From assembly GCA_038030265.1 (NCBI GenBank), contig CM075939.1:21309253-21373252 (forward strand): a stretch of DNA of 64,000 nt, read 5' to 3'. How positions within the stretch are numbered: position 1 is the stretch's first letter; each line of letters starts with the position of its first letter. The position numbers were made by a program, and so were the translations under genes. This document shows positions 33,873 through 46,189 of the stretch, one piece after another. The stretch is from Corythucha ciliata. Taxonomy: Eukaryota > Arthropoda > Insecta > Hemiptera > Tingidae. The notes beneath the pieces were generated by a model that saw nothing but the letters and a program-made list of their open reading frames with translations, did not search any database and was not told where the DNA came from.

Positions 33873-36038
33873 TAGGGGTTAAATCGGTCCGGTCTGGTTC
33901 AATCTTTCGAAAAAGACTAAACCGAACCGTAAAATAGTAACGTCTGAACCGGGCCGGGACTTCATTAAAAGTGATGATTAGAGGACGTATTATATGCAAA
34001 TGCATATTTGCATAATATGCAATTGCATATTTAGATGATTTTTCCTGATGTTAAAATATAGTATAGCCTCTAATTGATACAATTTTCTTCAGAATACTTT
34101 TGGAGTCCTATATGCCCAACAATTCTCTCAGTTCATTTTCGGAGCGACCTCTCAGAAGCCAAGTCAGAACTTGGAGCCGTACGTAAGGAAGTGCCAAGGG
34201 GCAGGTGCCCCGACAGCAACCAGACAGTCGCAGCGCTTTGTTAAGTTATAGATGGGGCGGGGGCTTTTATCTCACTATGTCAATTAGCAGCCGAGAAACA
34301 GAGTTTGTCTCTAATGAGCGAACCCCCAGAAAATTCGAATTTTATGGATCCAAACCGACGAAATTGGTTTCTGTAAGTGACTGATCCGCTGAATTACTGG
34401 AAGAGTCATGGCAGCGAAATTGGTTATTTTAACCAGCCGGCCCCGCAAAATCGCTTTTAAGGTAGATCAAAAGCAAAATCACCTGTTGCAAGGCGCTGTC
34501 CTCTGCATACTGGACTATCTTAAGAGGCCAAGATTGGCAAAATTTGGTTCTCTTAATGGTTGGAGCTCCAATAATCCATAAAATCCATACTTTAAAAAAC
34601 CTAAAGAAGCGGAATTGAATTCGCACGCACATCAGTAATGTGTGTGGGTTATGAGAGGGAGTGATAGTCTTAGCCCACCTATCAGAAAACGCCCATGGGT
34701 GCAGCGACATCTGCGTGCACCGAACTCGAACCCCTGGGTCATCAATTGAGTGGTCACAGTCGCCCCCCCCCCCACCAAACCCCGTAAAAACAGTTTTTGG
34801 ATCCTACTTTCTCTCGCTCTGTGATCTGTAGTTTTTAATTCGTGACCCTCGCCCAGAATGTAGCGTGTAGCGTGAAGCTAATCATTTGCGGCCTGAATTA
34901 TGTCCCTTATTTCTCCCATAAAGCAGTGTGATTATGTTAAGCAGCTGAAGTGTCCGTTTCTTGGCTTGATACTTTTTAGTTTCAGGCTGAAGTTCGTTTC
35001 CAAGTATGCATCGTCGGGGTTTTTGGTTTTTGGGTAAACATAGCAATATCTGGTCGTTATTATTGTTAGTTTATGATGTACAATGCTGCAATGTGCCCTG
35101 AAATTTACAGCACGTTTACATCCGATCCAGGAGTGCCAGGGATATGGGTTATTCTTTGGGATGTTTTTTGATCCCCCCCCCCTCACCATGTTAAAGGACT
35201 CCGATCCACACTTCGATGATTGTTGTCACGGCATTCCATTTGAACGTACTTGAAACGGGAGACACACACTGTTCTTGCACGAAAAGAATCCCTATAACGA
35301 TTTTAGGTTTTTTTTTCTCTATGCAGGGTGTACAAAAAGCGACTGGACAGAGAAAAACCAGTGAAGGGGCAACTGATTTCTGATCGAAATGACAATTTGC
35401 ACTTTTCCGAATTCCGTTTTGTTTCCGAGATATCCGCCATTTTCTGATTTTTTCAGAAACAGCTTGCTGCTCACGCAATAATTGTTGCAATGGCAAAATG
35501 AATTAGCGAGGAAACTTAATTCCGGAAGTATTGGTGATTTGGTGATGTGGTCAGAAAATTACGTTTTTTCGCCAATAAGCTGATTCTAAACGTAGTAAAT
35601 GTCGTCTGATCTGGATTTAAAAAGGCTCTTTAAATGGAAAATTTTGGGCTCTTTCCAATGGGCTCATCATTCTTGCCATTGCAACAATTACTGCGTGTGC
35701 AATAAGCTGTTTCTGAAAAAATCAGAAAATGGCGGATATCTCGGAAACAAAGCGGAATTTCGGAAAAGTGCAAATAGTCATTTCGATCAGAAATCAGTTG
35801 CCCCTTCACTGGTATTTCTCTGTCCTGTCGCTTTTTGTACACCCTGTATAATTAAGTCATTTATGGACGAATTTTTCGGTCCGTCCCTCACAAAAGACTA
35901 GAGACCGGACCGGAATAATTCACACCTCGGACCGAAGACCAGACCGAAAAAAACGACTGGGAGTGGGACCGGACCGAATTCAGTTCGGTCTTCGTTGGAG
36001 TTGAGACCGGAACCGGTTTCATCCAAATTCAAACCCCA
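33873..36038. mobile_element. GGTCCGG-rich TIR element, hAT-like
   Basis: The left end TAGGGGTTAAATCGGTCCGG and the right end, read inverted as TGGGGTTTGAATTTGG, then ACCGGTTCCGGTC, are diverged inverted repeats. Several GGACCGGACC motifs follow inside the right end. Contains AT-rich ATGCAAATGCATATTTGCAT near 33995-34015, a fold-back element at 35322-35848, and no transposase. No TSD could be fixed. Confidence 0.45.
35322..35848. mobile_element. Fold-back MITE with CAGGGTGTACAAAAAGCGAC ends, TA target
   Basis: Arms of about 170 bp (35322-35492 and 35675-35848) are inverted copies; both contain ATCAGAAAATGGCGGATATC or its inverse. TA flanks both ends (35320-35321, 35849-35850). The loop of about 180 bp is unique. 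Non-coding. Confidence 0.82.
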
Positions 36039-36059
36039 AACTTGCAATTTCACAGATAT

Positions 36060-36600
36060 TTAGCTCCGAATGACGTAACTTCTTCAATAAATTAAGCTCT
36101 GTACGAGAATTCATGTCTAGCTATAGTTATAATTGGAAAAAGTAATTTGGCTCCTTCAAAATCAAAATTTGCGATTTTGACACTTTCATATCACTATCTT
36201 GCCGCCGATTTTCACTCTTCCATAAACCGTTGTAGAGGATTAGACTCCATTAAAACACAGTAACGGATTTCAAATATTTCAAGCAATAATTTCGGTTATT
36301 TTCACTCTTTCAAAAACGAATTCCGTGTTTTAGGGATTACTAGGTATAATCAGTTTGGCAGGCTTGACAAAACTAATGTGGCCTTTTCAAAACAAACTTC
36401 TAGGGATTGGCCTGTTCAAAAAACTAAAATTTCGTCGTATTTGCTCTTACAACTTCTAATTTTGCAGATTTCTGCCCCTCCAAAAACTAACATGGTGGAT
36501 CATGACCTCTCACCAGTGAGAACATTATGCGCTCCAGGGCAAATCTTTCACCAGCGCCCCATGAAGTCACCGTTCAGTTCAAGTCACTATTTGGAGTTTT
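36060..36600. repeat. Degenerate array, CTCTTTCAAAAACAAA family
   Basis: Repeated theme of TTTCGCGATTT with TTTGGCTCCTTCAAAA and GGATTTTCACTCTTTCAAAAAC, period about 30 bp, heavily diverged. Confidence 0.6.
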
Positions 36601-37030
36601 CTCCACGTTAACCGCGAATTAGCTTTTTTTCAACACTTTAGCGCTTCTTCTCAATTTTATCGGTAAATTGGCAATTTTTCACAATTTCAGCCGTGATTCA
36701 GCAATTTTTCAGAATTTTTTGGTGAATTCGTGTTTTTCCTGATTTTATCCGCTAATGCGCAATTTTTCTCAATTTCATTCATGAATTAGCACTTTTTCTT
36801 AATTTGAATTTCGAATTTATCGATTTTGTTTTCGCTTTTAGCTTTAAATTAGCCCTTTTCTCAGTTTGAGCCATGAACTTGCCTTCAGAAGCTAAAAATT
36901 GTCGTTTCCATGCTTCTAGTCATTAATTAGCTCTTTTTCTGTACTTTATCCGCGGAAGCTCTAAGGAAACTTTAGCCGCGAAGTAGCTATGTATTTTTCT
37001 TAATTTTAACCGCGCTTTTTTCACTTTATT
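36600..37030. repeat. Degenerate 30-bp array, complementary strand of the GCGGCTAAAATTGAG family
   Basis: Units such as GAATTAGCGCTTTTTCTCAAT and TTTTAGCCGCGAA run in the opposite sense to the arrays at 22-24 kb. The period is about 30-40 bp. Confidence 0.65.
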
Positions 37031-37259
37031 TGTCAGTGATCAGTAGCGTACCGAGATAGTGGCGAGGGGCAGGATCTCCCTGCCCCCCCTTTAGTAGAGG
37101 GGCCCCCGAAAAGTTTCTATGTTCATGTATGTAATACGTTAGGTACGTGAAAACGAGTTTTTGGGCATGCGGTTGGGGAGCGACACTGGCTGCTTTCGAC
37201 GATTTTCAATCCATGCGATACAGGACGGAATGGGACGTTGCAGGCGATGAGCAAAGTGC

Positions 37260-39140
37260 GATAGCTGAATGTTCAATTTAGCTCACAAAACTGACGGCTC
37301 AAATTGATAGAAAACGCAGCCTTCTGGATGTAAATTCGCGGCTAAAATGGATAAAATATGCTGCTCCCAATTTTTTTTTTTTTTTTTTTAGATGGGACGT
37401 TGGTTATTTAAATTTAAACAAATACATCAGTTTTTAGGTCCTTGAGCGGATAAAGATGAGAAAGCGCACTAATATGCTGTTCTTGCGTACAAGTACCTAA
37501 GCAGCAAAAAGATGAGGGGAAAGCGCTAAATTCTTGGATAAAACTGTTAAAATGCGCTCGTTCGCGGCATCTCGATGAAACATCCGGACCAAAATTGGGA
37601 CAAAATCGCTGATTCGCCGTGCATAGATGCCATATATAGATAGATGCATAGATGCCACAGAAAAAACGCTAATTTGTTGTTCATGAAATTGAGACGTTCT
37701 GGTCCAGTTTTTCCTTTTCTGCAAGGGCTAACAGGCAACAAAAACCGCTAAGGCTATAGAATAGAAATAAAACACGCTAATTCGGGTAGGGATGGACTCG
37801 GGCCCGGGCTTTTCGGGCCGGGCCTCGGGCTGGGCTTTTCGGGCCGGGCCTTATATTTTATTTTCGGGTCGGGCTTCGGGCCGGGCCGAAGATTTTCTCG
37901 GGCCGGGCCGGGCTGAGGTTCGAAAAAAGCCCGAAAGCCCGAACATGCGCAATACAACAACAAATATGTACAATGCCGTTCGTTGAACTTTTCTTTCTTC
38001 GAAGTACCCATGTTTCGTCACATCTGGAGCTCATAGATCTTTATGAACAAAGGGGGGGGGTGTCGGGTCTGGGACCTCTTTGGGGGTGGGGGGTAATTAT
38101 AATTCCTCCCCCTCTCTCTGTACACCCTCCACCACCATCCACCCATTGGTTTACAGCGATTTGAATTTGACCATCTCTGAGGGAGGGTAATACTGCCGTT
38201 ACCCCTCCCCCCTTTAGATCTGACAATGGGGAGGGGGGTTCACTAATTGTGATTAGTGTAGAAAATAGAATTGCGCGTATTGTGATCATGCAGAGGGAAA
38301 AGTATCACCTACTGCAGGCAATCCTCATCCGGTGATGGAGCGAAATTATAATTACTTGCAGCCGTTACTATTTGATACGTCATAAATCATAATACTAAAA
38401 GTTATATCAATATAATTAGTTGTATAATTAGTAAAAAATTAAAGTGTATTGAGCAACCTAAATAATTGAAAACCTCACTCCTCGTCAGTAATCTTCCGGT
38501 GAGGGGAGGGGGTATTTAAACCTCTCACCACCACCAAACCCCCACTACCAACCTTCATCACGATCTCTACTTTTGGAACGATTTAACTGGCTCAATGCGG
38601 GGGGGGGGGGGCACATGTATTCATTCAAGTTGGAAAAGTCGGGCTAATCGGGCCCAGCCCGGTGTTTGAGCCCGGTTTCGGGCCGGGCCGGGCCGGGCCC
38701 GACTCAAAGCCCGGCCCGGCCCGATTCCATCCTTAAATTCGGGGATAAAATTGAGAAAAATTATAAATTCGTAACAGAAATTGCAAAAAATTGCCCGTTC
38801 GCGAATAAAAAAGTAAAAGGCCACATAATTCACAGCTAATTCACGACTGAAATTTAGAAGAATCGCTAGAATTAGCTGCTGAAATTGGGACAAACGCTAA
38901 TCCCCGGCAAAAGTCGAGAAAAATAATTGACAAAAAGCGCTACTCCAGCGCCTGAACTTGGAACAGTCCTATTTCGCGGACTCAACTGAAAAGAATCGCC
39001 AATTAATTCCCGGCTAAAATTGAGAAAAACGCTAATTCAAGACTAAAGACACCAATTCTAGCTTAAAGTGTAGAGGAAAAGCTCCGTAATTCGCGTCTAA
39101 ATTGATAAAAAATCCAATTTTCGGCTAATCCATTTTCGGT
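37260..39140. repeat. Degenerate 30-bp array split by a hAT element
   Basis: The GCGGCTAAAATTGAG theme runs from about 37260 to 37786 and from 38744 to about 39140. The break is exactly the hAT element 37787-38735, whose TSD (AATTCGGG) is part of an array unit. An A/T run lies near 37372-37390. Confidence 0.75.
37787..38735. mobile_element. hAT element with GGGCCGG-rich ends and 8-bp TSD
   Basis: The ends are inverted: TAGGGATGGACTCGGGCC at the left and, read inverted, TAAGGATGGAATCGGGCC at the right, followed by many GGGCCGGGC units. AATTCGGG flanks both sides (37779-37786 and 38736-38743), the 8-bp TSD expected of hAT. It is 949 bp long with no transposase. The interior holds G/C runs near 38054 and 38599. 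Confidence 0.9.
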
Positions 39141-39767
39141 TTTTTAAATATTCATAAATCAAACGCGCTTCTTAGTTCATTTTTTCTCGTTCACCTCCCC
39201 CCCCCCTCATTTTTCTACACGCGCCACTTAGGACATGGCGCCCCCCCCCCTTAAAGCCGGCACTACCCCTCACTCTCTCCCGTTTGTGGCCTGGCACGGC
39301 TTGGACATCTCTATGAGCCTCATACGTGGGCTTTCTCAGGAGACCCATGAACGGTGGGCTGGGGGTGGGCTGTCCGCCCCTCTCGGTACCATTTCGGCAC
39401 GTTATTGCCTCCCTCCCCACCACCAAAAACGTTAAAGTCGTCGTCTGGGTGCATTTTGGGCGCATTTGGCATTCGCGGGGCTCGTTGGACTAAAAAGAGC
39501 ATTTTATGACTTTCGGAAAACCAATTCGGCTGATCTGGCCTCATGTCGTGCAGTTGGCTCGTGTTCAAGAAAAATGTCGAGGAGTTTGCACTCCCTGAAA
39601 AAAAACAAATTTTGTGGGGCTGGGCCGGGGGCTGGGTCACTCGAAAATCCATTTGCGCAAAATCCAATTGCGCGCGGCTCCACCTCATTTCAAAATATAG
39701 ATTTTGCAAGACAGGCTCTAGCTCTATCAACACTAATGTCGCGAGGAGACGGGTAATTAAAAAAAAA
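39141..39767. other. No gene recognised
   Basis: Contains C runs near 39199 and 39241. Open frames on both strands overlap one another and none resembles a known domain. Confidence 0.45.
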
Positions 39768-40621
39768 AATCGCTCCGGCAGCTGGCGCTCGGAAAGAGTG
39801 CATTTCATTCCGTATACGGATACCCTAAGCCGTCCCAGAAGTAATAATTTTGATACCATAATTTGTTTCATTAAGCCGAACTTCTTCCTCTATTTTCACC
39901 ACCCTCTCTACAAAAATGTCGAAAAGTTTCGGTAGTTTTCCAAGGGCTTTGTTATATTAAATTTTTGTGCCGTATTTTATAAAAATCGTGTGAATTTAAG
40001 CGATTTTTTTGAAATTTCATCCCCATTTCACCCCCCCCCCCATCAAAGTTTTCGATAAATCTCAATGGAACCCAGGGCTTTGGTTACATTAAATTATTGA
40101 GTCGAATTTTAGAGCGCTAAGATGAACTAGTGAAGTTCAACGCTATTTTTACACTTCCACACCGGGAGGACCACCCCCACCACCTTGACTTTTTCGAAAA
40201 ATTATAATAGGAATCAAACTCTACTCTAACATGGAGTATTCGTTCTGAATATGATGCATCTAGAATCAACTGGTGAATTGTACTGATTTTTTGACCATTT
40301 CAACCCCTATCCCCCCCTCCACCTTGACCGATTTGGCCCAAATGCAGTACCGACCGGGGTCTTACGACTACTGATTTTTGTGCCAAAGCGCGTTCCGCAA
40401 CATTAATTTCTTTGAGATTTATCGTGCTAACAAGGAAACGGCCATAAAGATATACATATAATATAAATATAGTATATATAAAGAAAAAAAGAAATATATG
40501 AATTCCGGAGACCACTAAATTCGAGTTATAGAGGTTCTGAAACGTGAAAAAAACATGACATGACCCATGTTTGCCACCATCACGACGAGACCAATAGAGC
40601 ATTTTCAGAATGGAATGCACT
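39768..40621. repeat. Dispersed repeat, copy B (inverted relative to 1-672)
   Basis: Reverse complement of the first 672 bases of the window for most of its length, with substitutions. GTGCATTTCATTC near 39800 and GAATGGAATGCAC near 40608-40620 could be terminal repeats of an element of about 820 bp. Non-coding. Confidence 0.75.
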
Positions 40622-40659
40622 AAAACCAATTTCGTTGACAAAGCTCTTTCTTATACACT

Positions 40660-41160
40660 GAATTTCGTGAATAAACCAAATTTTTCGGGTACTTTTCGTT
40701 CAAAAATGATATTTCGTGGAGTATGTGTATAGCTCAAGTGCAACTCATTCTGCTGCTATTCAACAGAGACAGATGAAATTGGAATTCTCAAGGCATTTTT
40801 TGTGATTAACTCCCTGAAAAAACAAAATTTATCGGCGCTGGTTCACTTATAAAACGAACAATTTCGCGGGTTTCAATGTACTAAAAACAGAATTTCGCGA
40901 GTTTGGCCTATTCAAAAAGCAATTTTTTGTGGTATGGCTAGTAAAAATAAGCAATCCCACTGGGTTGGCTAATTGAAAGAGCCGATTTCGCTGTTTCAGC
41001 TCCTTTAACACCATACTCGGATCTATGTAATGATTTGCGGCAAATTGATATTCCGTCCAGTTTTGGTGGGTTGCGGGAGGGCATAGGATAATCAGCGTTA
41101 GCAACTGATATTTTGCATATCTCGTCAAGACAAACTCAAAATTCCGTCAGAAATCCGTCA
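40660..41160. repeat. Degenerate array, CTCTTTCAAAAACAAA family
   Basis: Repeated theme AATTTCGCGGGTTTC followed by GTACTAAAAACAGAATTTCG, with a period of about 30 bp. Confidence 0.6.
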
Positions 41161-41228
41161 ACGTGTATTAAATCCTGTTAAAAAATCATAGTAATAATCA
41201 CTGGCGTGTCCAGGTATATAAGGACTAA

Positions 41229-41340
41229 TGCTTCCCGTCCATTGGAACCGTATTCGGCCGAATAAATGTTTATTCCAAGCGGATGGACGCTTAACTCAAC
41301 ACTTTTTCGGCCGAGAATAATTCCAATGGACGGGAAGCCT
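41229..41340. mobile_element. Tiny MITE with GCTTCCCGTCCATTGGAA ends
   Basis: GCTTCCCGTCCATTGGAA at the left faces TTCCAATGGACGGGAAGC at the right; the inverted match extends inward through TTCGGCCGA. About 110 bp, non-coding. Confidence 0.7.
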
Positions 41341-41399
41341 ATGGGGGGGGGGGCAGACAGATCCAGGCGCCTCCTCTGAGGAAGTCCCTAAACAGCCTA

Positions 41400-42790
41400 A
41401 ATATGGAATAATAAGGTTTTTATGTTCATAGATTTAATCAAATGCCGAAAAAAGCGCTCATTCATGGTTGAAATTAAGAAACACTTACGAATTCTCGGAT
41501 AATGGTGGCCTTTTCACGGCTAAAATTCAGAAAAACCGCAAACGCACTGTTCATAGGGCAAGTTCGGGGCTAAAATTGAGAAATGACCAAAAAAGAAAAA
41601 AATCGCTCATCCGCTCGAAAAATGCAGACAAACGCTATTTCAGAACAAAACAAAACAACAACCGATAAAATGCCAATTCGCAGTTTCTGAAGGCAACTTA
41701 CCGTGCCTAAAGCCCTGTACGCACGGAGACAGAAATGTCATAACACAAGTCATAACATCTCGAAGCAAGATATTGTACGCCATTTCTGTCAAGCCCCTTG
41801 TGTTCACACGAGGACATTTATGTCATGACATGGTAGCCTGTTGGTAATCTCGAATTCAGTGAATGAATAGAATGAATTGTCTCATTATTTTCTAGTTCTT
41901 GTGTTCACTTTGTTTTTAATTTCAACTATTCTTTTCAGAACGAAATCCCCAATACCATTTTCTTTCGTTCGGAATTGAAGTGCAGACCTTCTTTAAAAAA
42001 AAAAAATGTCCGCTCCTCGTGTACTCCAAAGTTCAATAGTTTTGGTGGAGTAGTTTGCTAAAATCGTGTTTCCTACAAGGACAATTTCATCATTCCAATT
42101 TATTTGGTGGTGTTGAAAGCGGTAGCTGGCACCACGGCAGCCACTTCTGCTCTTCACAATAAAGACTGTCCAAAATAAAAGATAAGGATGAACAAAGACG
42201 GTATATAAGAGTAGCTGTTTCGTGAAATTCTTAATGCAATTTAATGAATACATCTAGCTGTTTTATTACAAACTTGTTTAGTACAGGTAAAGGCACTCAC
42301 GCATCTCATACTCTATGATGAGTGATGCCATTACTGCCTCGCACGAATCCAATCCATTTTTTTTCCAAACTTCACTTGAACATTGAAACAACAGATCGCT
42401 CAACAGCATCAACAAGTTAACAAGCTCGCTTCCACGGTTTTAATAATCCCTATTCCCTACCCTTCGGCTTGAGCATGAAAGTTGGGGTAAAAGGGAAGGT
42501 TACTAGACATTTCTGTCTAGAAAGATGTCACCGTAGAATTATCAAAATTTGTTATGACATATATGGTATAACATCAAATGTCTTACCTTTTTCGTGTTCA
42601 CACGAAGACTTTTCTGCCATGACATGGATGTCATGACAGAAAAGTCTCCGTGTGTACAGGCTTTAAGGATGAGAAAAATCACTAATCATGGCCACAAATC
42701 AATAAATCGCTGCTGAAATTGGGAAAAGTGCTAATTTCGCGGCTAGAACTGAAAAAAAAAGTTAATTCACGGCACATATCGACAAACGCC
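41400..42790. repeat. Degenerate 30-bp array split by a TIR element
   Basis: The GCGGCTAAAATTGAG theme runs from about 41400 to 41700 and from about 42667 to 42790. The TIR element 41708-42665 lies between. Confidence 0.65.
41708..42665. mobile_element. TIR element with CTGTACGCACGGAGAC ends
   Basis: The left end AAAGCCCTGTACGCACGGAG and the right end, inverted, AAAGCCTGTACACACGGAG, continue inward with TGTCATGACA-type motifs on both sides. A second internal pair (GTGTTCACACGA) occurs near both ends. No transposase. No clear TSD. Confidence 0.65.
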
Positions 42791-45559
42791 AATTGAATGA
42801 ATACTGTAGTGTGCTTACCGTGAAGAATGACATTTTTTGAACCTGCGCAACCGAAGAATAATAATAATAAAGAAGCTTTGCCCCGAAATAAAGGGTCACA
42901 ACACATTAGAACGAAAAAAAAAGTGGGCCTTGAAAACGGTCTGTCATTTTTCCCCTTCTTTTGATGAATTACCACCAGCCCCTCTCTCAAAACTTCTTTG
43001 CATTAAAGGCCTATGCGTACACAAGCAATATAAGACTTGATGAGAAGAGACAAAATATTATTTTCTAAATTGCTGGGTAGATATAATTTTCAACTTTGCA
43101 TGATTTTCATAAACGTAGAATAAAGGGCGCCGTCAATCAAAAGAGATGAGCTATATAATTATTTCAAGAAGTTATGTTATTTTTTTAAAATAAATTTATT
43201 TCATTTTATTAAACTAGGATGAGTAAACACTAAAAGCAGACGTTTAGAAACAAAATCAAACTTTGAGAAAACAAATCGGCTTGCAGCCATAATATTATTT
43301 TTCATGTGGAACAAACTTCGGATGCGAGTTCTTTTTGCCCAACTTCCAATTGCTCCGGATGCAATAAATAACCAACACACAATTATTAGTCTGAAGAAGC
43401 CTGAACTTAGGGAAAAAATTAATTTAGTCTCATAAATTCACAACGCGTCTGTGCTAATGTGTTTTTTTCGACTCACACAAACTGCAACAGAACGTATGCA
43501 TTATGATTTGAAGTTAATTGAAAGCTTGGCAATAAAGGGTGGTTCCAAGACGTTCTATCCCACTCTTACAACCATGCAAAACGTTATATTTTAAATTAAA
43601 TTGATACACTCCGCTCTTCTCATATAAGGACTGATCAACAGAATGGATCGCGAAGTTTGATTAATAGAAAAGAATCCATATCGGTGAAGTAACAAATCAA
43701 ATTCGAGAGGCGGAAATTTGAATGATGGTCAGAAATCATAGAAACCGGTCGCCTGTAGGAGCCTTTTTTTTATTTATGCCTCAATTATGTTTTGGTTTTC
43801 TTGATGTGTAACTTGCTGCCCTTTAAAATTATATAAATGTACAGTCGAGTTTGAAAGTGTATCTGAAAAAAAAAGAAGGATAGAAAATAAAATGAACATC
43901 CAGAGACGATATTCTCTGATTGATGAAGAATGCATGATGGAAGTATGAAGCGGAGGAAGAGAAATGAATACACTTCCTGGATTTAATGAAACGTCATAAG
44001 ACCTCATCATCGGATCAAAAAATAACTTCATAACAGGATTTTTGAGGGTAGGTGGTAAAAACTCGAAATAAAAACTAATAACGAGACTGCTAACGACGTA
44101 TTTACTTCCACCTGATTCTCTTTAACGTAGGTTCACTCCCTACGTCCCCAATCCTGTTATCGGACTAATAGTCCGTCCTATAGTATATCAGAAGTAATAA
44201 ATCCAGGGGTTTTCATTAGTACCCTACCATACCATAAAACTGTTTTTATTTTTTATTTCATTTTATTTTATTTATTTACATTATTTTTTATTTATTTGTC
44301 GTTTGGTAATCCATGGCGTTTGGCTAATCTAGATTTATCACTGATACACCAAATAGACGAGAAGCAAATAACCTAAACCCTGGCTCTAATTATTTGAGAG
44401 AGAGAGACGGAGAAAAAGTGAAACATCAGCTTTTTTTTGTTTTTAAGGCCCCTAATTTCAATATAACATTCACTGGAAGCTGGGAACTTGTTAGATCCTA
44501 TCACCAGTGAAGTTGTTTTTACCTGAAACGGTCCTGTTCTGTCACATAAATTTTTGTAGTTCTTTCCCAAAAGCGGTAACCCCGAAATAGGAATATAGTG
44601 CGTTGTTGAGGAAAGGTATATGATCACTTGACTTAATAAATTTTTAGAATATTAGGCTGTCATGCTATTCTCACAGGAAGACAAGGACAGGAAGACAATG
44701 GAGATAGCTATAGCTATATCTGCTTATCGATGAGAAAAAACCAATCAACTACTCATGGCGACGAAAATAATGTCGGCAACCATCAGGAGAAAACAATTCA
44801 ATTTCAAAGGTGAAGAAACACCCGTTCCGATCAAGTTCAGAATGACAGGATGTCATTTTTATATTCGATTACAGGCCTTTTCCCTACTGGCGAACAAAAC
44901 CATTCAGTACCTGGCAAATTCGGAAGCCCACAACACGTGAAATGTGGATGCTGGAAAGGTAAAGGTGCGTTTACGTATGGCAGTTATTCCAGATATTTGT
45001 GTCTGACAGAAACTTACGGAATGAAGGAATTCGCCACTGTTTCCATTACTTCAAATTCCTCGTGTGACACGAATTTCATGCAAATAAAATGTCAGGTGTG
45101 AACGAAAAATAATAGGCTTGTTCCTTTCATTTACGAGTGCAGTTTATGAGCCCGTCATACCATGTAGAATTGAGAAATGCAGGTGGTTATGGCCAAAACA
45201 CCTTTCAAGGTACGTGAAAGCCCCCTGACGTGGCCAAAAATGAGTGTTTTTGCGTATAGGCCGTTGTTTTCGGCTGAATTTCTCCACTTCACGGCGGGCT
45301 AGCGAGAGAGCCGCTTGCGGAGAGGCCTTTTCTTGGACATCGCGGGGCTGATCGTGAAGTGCAATATTACTAAGACGAGGTGATGCAGCGTTGGTATGTT
45401 GCGTTTTGATTTCTTAACCCTACATACGATTTTTTTTTTTTTTTTTTTTTCAAGGGGCCAATACACGCGCAAAATTTTGATATTTTGACGTTCTCCCTAC
45501 ACCATCGCGATATATTGCATAATATTTCGGTTTTTACTCATATCTATTAAGAATCATTT
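42791..45559. other. No gene firmly recognised; AT-rich
   Basis: Mostly AT-rich spacer with a TTTTATTT-rich tract near 44228-44300. The only exon-like stretch is described separately at 44755-45104. A T run of about 24 lies near 45430. Confidence 0.45.
44755..45104 (+). other. Possible exon-like open stretch, product unknown
   Basis: Two overlapping frames (44755-44940 and 44850-45101) are open and less AT-rich than their surroundings. A TTACAG before GCCTTTTCCC near 44876 and AAAGGTGAAG near 44808 could be splice sites. The second frame is cysteine-containing (VKCGCWKGKG, FMQIKCQV). I recognise no family; it may be chance. Confidence 0.15.
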
Positions 45560-45838
45560 CGTAAAATAACCTAACAGTTAATAATAACACGATTTTTGAA
45601 GTTGTATTGCCGTTTCAAACACGCCAGTTAGCATGTTTGCATCATAAACGTCTTCTGAAAAAATATCGCCAGTAACGTTGCTGTCTGGGTGCGAAGAAAC
45701 CCAACAAACCACTCCTCGACAGCAACATTACAGGTGATTTTTCAAGCATTTTGCAAGCATTCAGCTGGCTTGTTTCAAATGACCTAAAACTTCAAAAATC
45801 GTGTATTTATTAACTGTTCAGTTATTTCAAGTACTGAT
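45560..45838. repeat. Imperfect fold-back repeat
   Basis: AACAGTTAATAATAACACGA with TTTTTGAAGTT at the left is mirrored by AACTTCAAAAATCGTG and TTATTAACTGTT at the right. The inner parts also match (GTAACGTTGCTGTC against GACAGCAACATTAC). Arms are about 110 bp and diverged. Confidence 0.65.
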
Positions 45839-46189
45839 CCAGATTTATGCTTTATTTTAGTACATAAATAAATCTTTAAAATATATTTAGTAATAACTTC
45901 TAATGAAACTTTTGATTTTGATTGTAACGAGGCAAGGCGTATAAGCAGGATAGACTTTTAATGCCCGGGTCGACCACTTGGGTTTAAAGTTCCGTTTAGT
46001 CCTAAGCTCAAAGGCCAATCAGAATTTAGTGTTTTGTACACAAAATCGCGTTTGAACCCCAAGCCACCTCTCAGGGCTTAGCCAGCCCTTGGTTTGGGGG
46101 TGGGCAGAAGATGTCAGATGCACCAGAGACCCCAGCAAGAAAACTGCGGTAGTTCGTCTACTCAGATTGTAGGCGCCTTACATTTCGTC
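45839..46189. other. Nothing recognised
   Basis: Spacer without a visible gene or repeat boundary. Confidence 0.4.

Noticed and set aside
37754..38011. Pro/Gly-rich frames in the GGGCCGG repeats
   Set aside because: They are translations of the subterminal repeats of the hAT element at 37787-38735.
39320..39871. Minus-strand open frame of 183 codons
   Set aside because: It overlaps frames on the other strand, runs into the dispersed repeat copy B, and shows no known domain; treated as chance.
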